Shown here piece by piece: positions 1 through 13,330 of a stretch of 64,000 bases of DNA. Under the pieces are notes generated by a model. It was not told where the DNA came from, made no database searches, and saw nothing but the letters and a program-made list of their open reading frames with translations. Source of the DNA: Dromaius novaehollandiae (taxonomy: Eukaryota > Chordata > Aves > Casuariiformes > Dromaiidae). The stretch's first letter is position 1. Each line of letters opens with the position of its first letter. Both the position numbers and the translations under genes were made by a program. Location of the stretch: assembly GCF_036370855.1 (NCBI RefSeq), contig NC_088113.1, positions 16,760,501-16,824,500 on the forward strand, read 5' to 3'.

Positions 1-2821
1 GAAACTATAAATAAAAGATCAGAGTTCAGAAAGCTGTAATATATCAAAAGGGAGCCTAACTACATAAATAAAGTTGCAAGAAAATTGATAAAACAAGCGT
101 AACAGGGTAAGGAAAATATTTTAGGGAAGAAAAACGTGCATTTCTTTTGCCCTGCCAATCTGCTTATAAGCAGCACCATGTGCTTAGGCTCAGATTCTTA
201 TGCCTGAAGGTCTGGGCTGTGGGCCTGTAAAGTCATAAAACAAACCAATCATAAAACAAAATGTAGATCTGCAGAAAGTCAATAATCTGTAATGCTTCCC
301 TTTACACTGGATTATGATTCAGGTCCTCAAGCTAGTTTGAATACGCAGGACAAGTAATTACAGACAGAAATTAATTTAACTTGCAGAGGTTAATCAATAG
401 AGACCAAAGTAAGGTGCTCTGGTTATCATGGCCATTTGTGCTGTTTCATGAAAAATACCTCTAAGCAGAACAGGGTGCCGGAGCAGCTGTGAGCTACTGA
501 TAGCCCAGGGGTCCCGTGGGGATTCAGGCATTCGCAGCGGTAACCCTCACCACCAGTGGGGATGATCACTGTGTTGCCAAGATTGTTTAGGGTTTGGCTT
601 TTTGTTTTTAAACTGTTCATGAATTTCAGGAAAACATTTTATGCGCTTAATGCCAAACACTTACTTCAATGTAATTTGATGTAGTTCAAACGGGAGCAAG
701 TGAGGGGATGGACAGTCTGTATCTGATAGTCTACAGACTGGTGTAAGCAAAATCAGAGCCAGAAGCAGAGCTGGCTGCATATTTTTCAGTTTTAATATAC
801 CTAATTTCAGACTCACCACTTTAAATCATAGAAGAACACAATAAAAAGGGCAGGGAGGAGGATCTTTTTGTCTGATTGCCTTTTTTTTCTTTTTTTAAAC
901 TAGCCAACTTTATATGCAGACTGGGCATAAATGAATTTCACCAAAGCCGTTGCTGTGAGTTGATCGCAAAAATATCTAAGCAGTGAGAATTCACTTTTCC
1001 CACAAGATTTTTAATGCACCTTTTAGACTGGTGAATGGATGGAAACAGAAGATGAAGCTCGCTTACTGTGCAAGGTCACATCTGCACACGCCATAGCTGG
1101 AGGGCATACAGCTAATATCACAGCAATGTATTGCCACGGATTTATTATAAGGTCGTTATTGTCAGATGAGAGTCATCTGCCCTTTGCATGAAGTACTCCA
1201 GCATGGTTTTGGACTCTCTTCCAAGACTGGCCAAACCCAGTGGCTCACCGCATGTGACCCAAGGAGACTGCAGTTAGCACAAAACAGTTGCTGGCTGTGC
1301 AAACACCATTACACTTCCTACCCCTTCCTCCTCCCACTGCACAGAGCACAGCTCTGTTAGTCTGGCTCGTTCAGACTCAAAGACAAGACCTTAATTCCTC
1401 CCAGGAATCAGAGGCTTGGGCTTGCTGCTTTCATATGGCAAAACTGTGTTAGTTCAGAACAGTTTCTACCTTTATGAAAACATCTTAGGGAAGGAAGGCT
1501 AGAGGATGAAAAATGAAAAAAAATATTTAGAAAACAGGGGCTGGGAAGGAGTGAAAACAGGTCAGAACAGAAAATCTTTGCTTTTAATCAAACTCTACTT
1601 AATAAATATTGTACAGCCATCAATTATTAAAAGTATTCCACCTGACTCTCGATATCATTGCCTGTGCCCACCTGGCAAGCTGCAGCTATATAATCAGCTC
1701 TTGCAGGGGGTCCCTGCTTGCCTGTGTAGCTCAGAAGCTACTTAGGCTCAGAGCACAGCGAGTTTACTTCAGTAGCTGTTTTTCAGGATGAACAAACCAC
1801 CCAAGTGGCTAGCACTCTTCCCTTGACCTCTTCAGGCTCAGGAGAATGCCCTTTCCTAGCAAGCACCTTCATTCTCTTGGGTTTTCTTTAGCTGTCCCAT
1901 GCTACATGTCAAAAGACCGAAAAGGACTCCCGGGTTTATCAGTCCCTGCCCAACTATTTATCCAGAGAAATGAGGTGTCGAAACCTGACAGAAAAGCACT
2001 TGTGTCAAACAGCATTTGGGTGGTTTCCCACCAACCATGCCGTATTAGGACAACTCTGTAATGGCTTAATCTGAAGACAATTATAGAGTCCCAACTACAT
2101 GGGCAAGTAGTCAGCACCGCCCGAGGCCGTGGCCCTCATCTGTGGGAAATGCACTTTGGCAGAGAACTGTATTGAGGCAAATGGGAACCTGCCTGAAGAA
2201 TTAGCGTGTCGGTAAAATCAGTCTTCAATTCGAAAGAGGTTCCTCCAGTGTATTTAGTCCAATATTGTACAGAGATGTGACAGTTTTGTTTTTGTAAAAC
2301 TACACAAAATACTACTCTGCCAAGATGCAAACACCAAAATAAAAATGTAAATGCCTCACTGTTGAAAAAAGCCCTCAAAACTAAGACTGCATGGCTCACA
2401 GAAAAACAGCCACCGTCATTACTTGGAATGATCATATTCATTAAGAAAGTTAAATTGTGACTGAATTAATACTTAATTAGTTTTTCAGGAATTTGCTATA
2501 TTTAAAAATATAGAGAGCCCAGACCTTGAGACATTCCCTCCACATAGGGGCTGATCTGAGGCAGAGAGAAAAGGATGGCGTGAGAGGGTGTCTGCAAAAG
2601 CTGTATACAGGACAAGCCACACTGCAGCCTTATTGTTATTATAATTATCACAGGGAGTGGCTAGCACTCGTTAGAGGGAAAATCCTCCCCAAGAAAAGGT
2701 TAAACAACCCACTAGTAATAGTGCAAGGAAAGTTGTATTAATAGCCACCATACAGCTAACATGAAATCTTTTTGCAGCCTGTTTATAAAGGAAAAAAAAT
2801 TAAAAGAGAATGATAGGTGTG

Positions 2822-3240
2822 TGGAGACGCGAGTCTCGGGTGTACAAAGGTGATCGAAGTAGGAAACTCAGGGTTAGCAGCGCTTGCTAGGGGACCAGAC
2901 GCACTTTGCTCCTCTCCAAAATCTGCCACCAGGGTACCAAGTTAATCCATCCTACTGGACCGTGCTGGTGGTGGCACATCTTTCCTCTCCTCCCTGCTCT
3001 GGGGCCCTTCTGCATGGGCTGGTTCAGCCGCAGATGCCAGGGAGCGGGAGCAGCTCCGATCCCTCCTCCCAGCAGCAGCTGCCTTGCGGAGCAGCGGGGG
3101 CACCCGCTCCTCGCTCTGCCCTGGGGCGCTCACGCACGGCAGGTGCGTGGCAGAGCCTTGCACACTCCTTCCCCACGCGTGCAAGGACTCATCTCTCTCG
3201 CTGGTTGAATACGTGCAGGAAAACGCATCCAACATGACAG
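2822..3240. other. GC/CpG-richer islet in the PHACTR3 intron
   Basis: This stretch is clearly richer in G+C and CpG than the flanking AT-rich intron, with many CpG sites between about 3000 and 3180. It carries overlapping ORFs on both strands that have no recognisable domains. It could be an alternative promoter, an enhancer, or simply a GC-rich intronic patch. Confidence 0.3.
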
Positions 3241-6200
3241 ACCCCAGGGCTCAAAGGCAGCATTACCTGCCGACTCCTGTTGCATCTGCCACAGGGCAGA
3301 AAACATGCTACAAATGCCCCCCAAAAAAGATGGGGAGATCATTGGCACCCAGAGGCGGCCTATCCTAGCTTTGATGAAAAGTCGTGGCCAGCTTATACTG
3401 CTCTGCTTAGCTCCCCCACATCCCAGGGCTCGCTCAGCAGACTGAAAGCTACTCCGTAAGGAGGCGGGGATTTGGTAAAATTGAATCCTTTCCCAAGAAC
3501 ACAAAGACCTCACAAAGATTTTCTGTTGCAGCCTTGCACTTTGACAGTAAGAGAGAGTATATGTTGTACCACGATAAATCATAGCAATAAAGTCGAAACT
3601 AGATGTTCATGCCAATACGAAATGTTTTGTAATGTTTAAATTCTTAAAGTTCAAAAAGCTCAGTGTTTCCTATCCTAACTGAAATGTGCCTGCAACCTCT
3701 GTTTTGGATTTACACCATCATAACTAAACACAGGATCCCAAACTAAACTAAGGAGGGTCCTGAAAAACTTTAAAGAAGAGCACACAGAACATGGGGAATG
3801 ACATTTTTAAAATTCAGATCCTCTCTGCATTTTAGGATAAGTTTGCCTGTAGGTAATGCTGTGTCACGCTTTTTGGCATCATGTGACAAACCTGACATAC
3901 AGCCCCATTTAAAAACAAAAATTAGTAAAGTACTGTTTGCTGTGGGAAGTGAATAAATCCTGGTAGTAGGTCTGCAACTCTGTCTTTCCAAGCAAGCACT
4001 TTGCCACATTTTCCTCCTCTGTACAATAGGGATAACCACATAAACCAGCTCCTTGGAGTAGTATGAGATGTGCTGATGAAATAACCATAAAGTTATCCCT
4101 GTTGTTGTGACGAAGGGACTCTGAGTCTAACAGAGTGCATGTGCCACATTTCTGAGTTTTCAATGGAATTTCTCATTAAGCTCTTCATGCTGATGGCAGG
4201 AGTGGTTTTTGCATTGAAAAAAAAAATCAACAGATAACCTCAAGAGAGCTATAAAAAAGCAGGATGCGCATTCAGAGCATGCTGGGGGCAACAACCGCAT
4301 AGATCAGGTCAGCCTTGGTTAATAACGAGGGCAATCTGTAGGTCTAGCACCGTGCAGAAGAGTGCTGGGCTAACAATAGCATGTGCAAGAGAAACAGAAA
4401 ATAGCACAGCAGATGGTGACATGCTATCTGGAGGCAGGGATATCCCATCCTCTTGGAGACGCTGCGTGGGTGAATGACAGCAGAAAACTAGAAAGTATTC
4501 GCGTTGCCAGGGAGAGCGTTCCCAGAGAGATTCCTGCAATTTAATAGTAGGTGTGCAGTCATGCAGGGACTGTCTCTCCCAGAAGCATTTGCGAATTTAA
4601 GAATCACTTTCATTTAGTTTTTTCTTTAGGGATTACACAGCACCAAGAGACCACTATGTTTGCCTTGATTTACTTTGGCGATTAAGCAAGCTGCCCCTCA
4701 GCGTGAAGCCTGCATGCAGCCAGCTTGCAGAGCAGAGGCATGCCCTCTCCCGGTGGGGTTTGAAGCTGCTGGGTTAGCAAGCTCATACGGCTTGATACCA
4801 GCTACTCTTGGGTGAATCCTTGCTGTTGCTTTATGCAGCACCTTAAAGTGGCAAATATTTCTGCAAATAAGTATCTATTACTTTCAAAGTACTGCAAAGT
4901 ACTACTATGCAGGTTGCCAAAAGGTCCCTTATATATAAGGACAGGTTACAGGGAGCAGAGAAGTGTATTCTCCAGAGCTCACAGCGCATGGGGAAACTGT
5001 CCGCAGTTTGTATCCACAAGAAGCGTGGCCATTTTCAAATGCTTTTGCATTAATTGAGGGGGGTAGAGGAGAATTTACACATAGTCAGCAGAGGCAGGCT
5101 GACAAACAACAAGAACCAACATGGACTTTTTGTCTGCTCTCTGCAAATCCAGCTGTGGTTTCTTCCAGTGACCCAAATCCCACAGTGGTGCACTGCAGCA
5201 GCATCTGTTTGTAGGGCAACCGTTTATAGGTTAAGTGCACAGCATTGCAGGATCTTAAGACTAGCTGTAAAACAGTACACGTCCTATCTGAATTCAAGAT
5301 GTTTTGGGACACTGAGTGCCATTTATATAAAGCAGCTTTATTTGATGGACCCTGAAGCATAGCTCATGCTATAGTCCAACATCACATTTACACAGAGCAC
5401 ACATACATGCAATACTGCCTAACACTGTCCCTTAAAAAGCGATTGCTCCATCCTTTCAAGACTTGCCCTCACCTATTTATAAGTAATCTTTGTTGCAAAC
5501 CTCTGCAGCCAACAGGACTCCTGGACTAGGTCTCATGTAGCAGGGCTTCCCAAATTGTCTAATCACCTATTATGCAGGGTATGTAAAATTCTTGCTGAAT
5601 AAAACATGAAATGGAAAGGGAGGAACCACTGGCATCCTCTGTCTCTGCCCCTGTTCCCTCCTTGCCTGTGGTGGCAGAAATTGCGTTCCTGGCTGCCAAT
5701 GAAGACGAGTCATGAGCCTGCAAACACTTTGTCTCATACAAGGCTCAAGGAGGGCTGGCAACCCAGCCTCAGTGTCTTACTGTAAAAAAACTTATTGTGT
5801 AAAAATCACTATCCTGTAAACACCAAGGTGCATATTACTTTTCCACTAGGAGTATTAGGAAGTCCCTTGATTAAGTAAAGGTCCCTACACTGGCCTAAGA
5901 CATGCTTCTGGTCTGCAAGGGATCAACTTGGAAACTCCCTGTTGTTGCTCAAGCAATTTCTATCAGAGTTGTTTTGGTATCAGTTCAGCAGTGATGGAGG
6001 TCAACATATATTTTAATGCACAGCCCTGAGCCCTCAGCAGCCTTCGGTACAGGAGTTGCACTGGGAGTTGGCACCACTTGCACTGTTATTTGAAGAGCAT
6101 ATCTTTCAGCAGTGTTTCTTGCTGAGCTATATTTAGCTTGGATGATTTCCCCAAACCCGTTCCTTGCCCAGCTGCAAGGCAAGAAGAAGCAAGGACAAGT

Positions 6201-7560
6201 GCTTCTGCTCACACTGACATTGCCTCCGAAAGAAATGCTTGAACTACAGCCTGGGAGCATGTCTTTGGCTGGATAATCAGCTGTACTTTCATCACCCTAA
6301 TGACTAAATGCTGTAATTCTGTTGCAGACAGGACAGAGCCACTGCCTAGTAGCTATGTTAAACCACAGGCTGGGGGAGCAGGTAGAAGGGAGAGTGTGTG
6401 GCCAGAGGAGAAATCTTCTGCTCTGAAATAACCAGCTATTACATTTCCACCACAACTTAGGCATGTTAGTTCTTGTGTATTAACTAATAGCACAACTGAA
6501 AATTAAGACCCTTATGTTATGCCACAGCCCAGTCCTGTAGTATGCCATAACATCTTCCAACAGTCATCAACTGCATGTGGAGAGGCGTGAAAGCCTCCTG
6601 GAGGCGAGGGAAGGATGCTCGGCACCTTCACCAGCCTTTGCAGCAAGCCTCTGAACCAAGAGACAGGCTCTGCCATCCAGCTGTGTCCAGCTTTTCTTCC
6701 TCACTCATCAAGAAAACTATGAAACCAAGGGACAAATGCAGCAGAGCTTTCACAGATGGTGAAAATAGTGATTACCTTGTAGCCTTCTCCATCTGAGTCC
6801 TCTCACATAATTAGATACTGGCTCTGTTAGCATATTTTAGCCCACACAGAGCTTATCACTAAGTAACACTATGCAAGAGCAAACCTGTCACAAGGATGTA
6901 GGTCACTCAGGGACAGGGGGTTGTGGTATAAGGTCATGGTGGGCAAGTATGCAGTTTTATTCCAGCTGAAATCTGAACTCCCCATTGTAGGGCTTCTGTC
7001 ATTACAGAAATTATAATGATGGATAACTGTAATTGCCTGGGAGAGTGAGGGTCAACATAATTAACTGAACACTTGCTGATTTGCAGCCTTGAAATTCCAG
7101 ACAGAGCTAAAGGCCAAACAAATGAGTAAGACACGTAATTAAGGCACCACACTTGGCCTCTGCATACATTTAGTATCTTCTATTGGACACACACAGGCAA
7201 TTTTCTTATTTGGACGCAAAAATAGCTTATGGGGAAAAAGAGACACAAATATCAGGTGATTTTAAAACGGTAAAGTTTTTGCCCATAACTGGCAGAATGT
7301 ATCACACCAATCACTCTTTTCATACTGCTCTCTTGCCTCCTACCATCAGAGAATGGCAGCAACTGCTCTTATCCTATTACAGGAACTGCTGGCACGTCAC
7401 CCAGTTACCACTTTCTACATGCTCCAAAATTACCTTAGGGTTATAAAATAAGTTTGTGTGTCAGTGCCTGCCGTCTCATTTTGCACGGAGCAAAGACTCT
7501 AAAAGGCAAGTCCCTCCTACCAAGGATTTACTACTATCCATAATTGTACATTGTAAGCAG

Positions 7561-7583
7561 CACTGCACTGTCACAGTGCAGTG
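7561..7583. repeat. Perfect 10-bp inverted repeat with 3-nt loop
   Basis: The arms are CACTGCACTG (7561-7570) and CAGTGCAGTG (7574-7583), separated by TCA. They are perfectly complementary. The stem is too short for a typical microRNA precursor. Confidence 0.85.
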
Positions 7584-8158
7584 TGTGGGCGAGTCGAAGC
7601 CCTGGCACACACTCTCCTCGCAGCTACTTATAGGAAGGATGAAAATAAACTCCTTGTTGAATTGTGCACAATGTGCTGATAATAGAGATGCCAACTCAAA
7701 AAGCAGAGCATTTCCCTCCTGATGAGCAGGAGGCACAAGATTCTTTACGCGGAGACAGCACGTGGCCCTCCCCGTTCTCTTCCCTCTGCCTGTTCGTACA
7801 CAGGGCTGAGCTTGCCTGCAAGCGGGATCCCCCTTTCCCCCTAAAGCTCCCCAATTCCATCTGCAAAACTACCTGCCACAAGAGAAAAATCAATGCGACT
7901 GCTGCTGGCTGCAGCTCACTTACTGAAACCTGGATTGATTGCTCACTTGTCAGCACAGAGCCCATGGGCACATGCACGTGTCCAGCTCAGCCCTCTGCCC
8001 CCCTTTTTGAAAGATTATTAGTTACACATGGACCTAACTAAGGAAGAGCAGAGAAAGGATTCCAAAGTATGTTTTTTGGCCTCCACTACAAATGCAACAG
8101 AAAAGCAGTTTGAAGGCAACTATATTATACAGATGCTGTGTAACAGACACTGTGCAAA

Positions 8159-8191
8159 AATACATTCGGGAAGCAAAGGAATACATTCGGG
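8159..8191. repeat. Short direct repeat (12-bp unit, 21-bp period)
   Basis: The word AATACATTCGGG occurs at 8159-8170 and again at 8180-8191. It is probably a small local duplication in intronic sequence. Confidence 0.6.
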
Positions 8192-10291
8192 GGACAGATG
8201 AGGAGCCCCATGAACAAAGAGCACAGAATTTCTTGTGGTGAATCCTGCTGAACGCCTGCTGTGCCTGGAACAGAGCCTCTGCAGACTGGCCAGGAGAGCT
8301 AGAAAGGAGGGCCTGTGTCCTAGGGGCTGAAAGTCAGAGCCCCACACACATACGGGTGGGCTATACCTGTTCCCAGGTTGTCTCTGACCTGCTATTCTAT
8401 GCCCATACCTGCAATGCCAGAGTTGGCACACCTTTGCTGAGATACAGTCCCTGCAGTGGGCAGGGCAGAAGCTGCTAAGATTAACAACCTCCTAAATATG
8501 AGGACAGGGAACTTGGCAGGGTCTCCTGCTCGTAAGGCGTTTCAGTGCATTGCCTGATAGCAGCCTCTTGAATCCTAATCACAGGCCAGCCCTTTGACTG
8601 CTGAAGATTCAGTCACCTGTAACAGTCCAATATCATCGCCCTTGGTGTAAAGCTGGCCCTAAGACCATTCATTGCCTTGAATGTGACAGAGGCAATCTGA
8701 CTGTGTGAAGTAAATATCAATCTATTGATTGACAGTCCCAGCACATGTGAGAGTCATCAGGCCCACAAACATGTGCCCATGCTCCAGAGGGGACAAGCAA
8801 TTAGTGGTTTTCCCCTACAAGCTGGCTCCAGCACCTGCACATGAGCATGTGTCCAACATGTTACCAAGCTGGGTGTCAAACCAGCAATCCTGTGGTGGAG
8901 GGCTGCATCCCCTCCAAGAGATGAGCCAGTGGAGACTCTTTCCCACTGATCAGGCAGGTGGGGCAGTGCTCATTATCTCCTTGGGCAACCTGTTTTGCCA
9001 TGATTATGCATTGCACATGTGCATTAAGGGAAGCACATCAAGTCTCACCCCCTTCAGAGCCAGCAGAGAGCATTCATGAACCTCACAGGGCTCACATGGG
9101 CACACCGCATGGAAAGAAAAGCCAGCCTGAGGCCACGTGCAGGCTCTCAGCACTTGACATACTCCAGGAGCAGGGGGGCACATGGCCATGCCTGCATGGT
9201 CTCCGTGCAAACCACAGGTGACTGTGAGCTAATGGGCAAGGACCTGCTCCTCTCACCCTCAGGAATAACACTGCACAAGAAACCACAGCCAGCAAAGTGT
9301 TTGGCTTCCAACAGATCAGAACATATACATTTGTTCTGTTATCTGCTTGAACCCAAATTACCCACACAATTACTGGGGAAAAGAAAAAGATTTTGAAGTA
9401 ATCTGAAGAAAAAAAAAAAAAACACACCCAGAACCCCCTCAAAACTTCAAATAGCTGAAGAATGCTAGGAGTTAGAAGGCTTGCATCTGCTTTGCATGGA
9501 GCAATGGTAAAAAGTAAGCACTGTTACTTTCAAACTCTAGAAAGAGCAGTTCCCCACTGCCCCCTGGAATTTACAGTGACTGTTTTACCATTATGAGAAA
9601 ATATTCAGATTTTGACTCAACCCTTTGGTCTCTATCCAGACTCAGAGCATCACTTACACATATACAGCAAACTGTTTGAACTGTATCCAAGAGCCATTTA
9701 TAAAGAAGTGACACTGGTGCCTCCAGGTCTACTCAGTTTTCCTAAGCCAGCTGGAGTGGGCTAAACTGATCAAGCTCCCCTTACTTCTACTTTTAGCATC
9801 TTCTGGTGCAAGTTAGGGGGGAAGCACATTCTTAGACTGGATACTCAATGTAAATGACCATGGCAATATCAGTGATAGTCCATGCTTTTATACTATGGGA
9901 GATCAGGACAGAGATAGGACTTGCCTGCAAGTTATTTGAGAGTCTTCAAGAAAGGTTTCAAGATATGTCCTGAAATGGCTTGTTCCGTGGAAGTGCTCAG
10001 AGTGAGCGTTCTCTGCCTCAGTACAGTGCAAAAAACCCTAGGTTTTAATATCTCCTAAGAATACAACAGTATTAACTGAATGCTCTTTCCAGCAGCTAGA
10101 AATAGGTATCTAAATTTGATTCAAATGACAAGACACTATTACTGCAACATGACAGACGGTCCTTTACGTTAATTGTCCCACAGGAGTTTGTAGTCACCTC
10201 ACTAGACTAGCCAGCCCCCAGGGTGACGCATCTCAGGCTGAAGGAGCAACAGAAACACAAAGCAAAGGCCGGCGGGCCCCGCCGGACTCAC

Positions 10292-10332
10292 CTTTCCGCC
10301 GTCTTCCCCGTGCGGGGCCAGGCAGCCTCCAT
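10292..10332 (-). CDS. Possible minus-strand first coding exon in a CpG cluster (unidentified)
   Basis: On the minus strand an ATG in strong Kozak context (GGGCCATGG) opens 13 codons, MEAAWPRTGKTAE plus two bases. These run into an excellent splice donor (AAAG|GTGAGT at 10291 and below). The whole lies in an unusually CpG-rich patch (about 10225-10400) inside an otherwise CpG-poor PHACTR3 intron. I recognise no protein family and found no second exon. It may be the first exon of an antisense or nested transcript, or chance. Confidence 0.25.
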
Positions 10333-13192
10333 GGCCCAGGCGGCTCCTCGCAGTCCGTGTAGCAGCTTTATGCCAGCGTCAGGCCTCCACCTGGCTGAAC
10401 GTCCTTGCTTCTAAAGAGCCTGTAGTCTTCAGACCAAAGTCTTTTCCATGCAAAGCTGGTGGAGATCATCCAGCAAAGTCCACTAGATGCTCAGTTTTTA
10501 GCCTTCATGAAGGTTGCTCCTAGATTGGTGCCTGCTTCGTCCTCCAGAAGTGCACAGCCAGCTGCCCTGCTGTGATACAAAGTCTGCTTTTAGTCTGTGC
10601 TACTGGGGTTTGCTTTCTTTAAAGACACGAGAGATGCGAATGTTGCCTCTCTAGAGCCTCTGTCTCTACCACTTTATGACCTGCCCCTTGCAAACGAGTT
10701 GAGGGGAAGAAATGGGAGGCCACTTCCCAGGCCAAGCTCCCAGCCCCCCCTAGCCCATGGCAGTTTCTGAGCCACCTTTCTGCAGAATGGGACAGTCTCT
10801 TTTTGAAGAAAGGCACAGAGCTCAGCACAAGGGGAACTTCTTATTTTGAAAGTGGCAGGATTTTGTATTTTAACAGCTTGGGAGGAAAAAAGTAAAAAAA
10901 GAAAGAGCCCAGAAATAAACCTACAAAATACAACACTTGGAGTTCAGGAGAGCAAGTAGAGACTCACTGTGCCCAGAGTACAATTCCTCTACATAGAAGC
11001 ATGAGCCAGTCTAAAAAAATTCCTTGGTAAAAAGCCCCCTTAAAGAGGAACATGCTTTTTTTTGACAAAGGTAACCTGCAGCTACCCCTGCACTGTGCTG
11101 AGGTGGCAGGGGCCCATTTCCAGGGACACATTTGTGCTTAACTTACTCATAATCCAGGCAAAGGTGAGGTTCAAGGGGGCACAGCAGTGTCACAGAGGAT
11201 GGGCACTGGAGGAGCCTTCCCTCCTCTCCCAAGGACGCAGGAAGCACGGTGGGAACCGCCGGGTGGGCCAGGACCTGCTCAGCACCACTGCAGGCTGCAG
11301 TCTCCTCCCTCTTCGCTCACAGGCAGGGCCTCCTTGCACAGCCTCTGCAAACATCCACCGCACAAACTCCTGTTTCCTGGTACAGGGATGATTAAAGAAG
11401 CACAGCAAACTTGTCTTCAGCTATAGGAAAACCCCTCCTGCAAGAAGCCGCTCTTACACAACTTGCGATTCAGTGGAAAAGAACCAAGTTCCAGCACTCA
11501 GAGGCCAATTTCCTGCACAAAGCTGAAAGCAGACGAGCCCTTAAAGCCTTCGCTGGTCTGGCAGGGCCACGCTCCCAGCTGCATCCCCTCGTCACCATCA
11601 TCATCATCAGCTGGTGATGGAGGCCTCTGGAGTCGCTAACGCTTGCTAGCTCTCCATTTCCCTCTCACCTGTGAGTGCAGGGGCCTGCCAGGGCTTGGAC
11701 ACCGCGTGGGACCGTGCTCTCGCTGCAGACAAAGCAGATGAAAGGCAGATTTCCAGGCAGACACAAAGTTCTTCTGAAGAGGACAAATCATGTAACAGAT
11801 AGAAACAAAATGTCGCTGTATCTCGGTAACAGCAGACATCACTGGAGTTGTCACATCTCATCATTTTATGATGATCTTCACTGGGTTTGGTGTTTTCATT
11901 CTATCCCCAGCTTCTGAATTCCTGTTAGGACTTTTTAAGAAAGACTACTTCTAGTTTCATGGTTGTGATAAAAAGCTGGAAAATGTGGTCCATATCTCTG
12001 AAAAACACAAAATCAAAAATGTCATTCCCTCTCCTTCAGGTATAAGTGCGTATGTATCTGCATCTTTTCTTGCGTTTGCCTGTTGCTGTGGATAAAACTG
12101 AGGGTGTGCACAGACCTATGTTACTGTCTCTGAGCACCCACCGCATAGTTATCAGTGTCAAAAGGGAAATGAGATTTTAATAATTAACCACAATAAATAC
12201 TGTAACCTGTGCATATACATGTATGTATATAAAAATATATAGAGAATTCATATAAATATATATACTGCTTTAACCATTCTCAGTTAGGCTTTTAATCCCC
12301 TAGTTTACAGGGCCTCTGAAATCTAATGTACAGATTCTGGGAGAATCTATAAATCTCACACGGAAGCATTGTCATTAAGATACAGATAGAGGTATGCCAG
12401 CAGCAGGTCGGGTGGACCTTTCATTTGCAGATAAGCTCTCTGAGTAAGTCACTCTTCCCTGATTTATACTGTGAAAAGCACGTTAATCTCTTTCAAACAA
12501 AATCTAGCCAGAGAGTTGATTTCTGAGACATACAGGGAAATGAGGGAGGAGTGAAGGGGGTGATAGGAATTAAAAATACAAGTTCAAATCCTTTAGTAGG
12601 GCATTTCAGCATCATTCCCACTTCAGCTGGGATTATTGCAGATGGAGTATCTGGCCCATTACTCTGAAGAGAAATCCAGAGACCCAGAGAAAAATTTTAG
12701 GTGATAGCAAGTGTTAGGTAGGAAGGATGAGAGTTAGGGTATGGGTGTTCCCATGTACAAGAGCTCATGGTCTAAAGTTTACTGCCTTTTCTCCTGATAC
12801 GAATAAGGTAGAGTGGTTGATACCTTCCTGTTACTGATGATAAGAGCAGAATTTGGCCTTCACAGTGATCCAGGGAAATTAATTAAAAAAGGATAAGGAG
12901 TGGCATTCATATTTGGTGCTGTTGTTCTGATGATGTATGAGTACAGAGCTGATCCTGAAGGTGTATTTGGTCACGCTTAAAAAACATGGAGAAATTACAA
13001 TTAGATACTTTTACTGGTTCTTTCACAATCTGTTATTTCATTTTTCATCTCTTGTGTATTTGATAAATAGATTTTTTTTATAATATAACTTTATAATCAT
13101 TATTTTTATCTGGAGTAGAGGAATAACTATTGGAGCAATTTTTTTCAGTGTCATCCCTGTTTTGAGTATTTTTTTTTCTCTGGAACTTCAGG

Positions 13193-13330
13193 CTCCGGCT
13201 TTGTAACGGCCGTCAGAGAGGAGACAATAAGAATCCTTAACGTTGCGAGAATGCAGGCCAGAAAGCAGCATAACTCTTTCGGATCTGCTTGCTGGATTAT
13301 TACTTGAAAGCTAGCAAATGCAGCATGTGT
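13193..13330. other. CpG-retaining intronic segment after an acceptor-like pyrimidine tract
   Basis: A long T-rich tract ending in TTCAG at 13192 is followed by sequence with several CpGs (around 13207-13281) in an AT-rich neighbourhood. The reading frames are stopped early and do not match PHACTR3. It looks like a candidate non-coding exon or regulatory element, with weak support. Confidence 0.2.

Noticed and set aside
1021-1100. Possible upstream PHACTR3 coding exon
   Set aside because: The GATGAAGCTCGC-type words resemble the family superficially but do not continue into an RPEL repeat or a compatible splice phase.
3130-3582. 150-codon open frame on the minus strand
   Set aside because: No recognisable family or motif. 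It lies in a GC-richer intronic islet where long chance frames are expected.
7555-7590. microRNA precursor at the perfect hairpin
   Set aside because: The stem is only 10 bp and the flanks do not extend the pairing.
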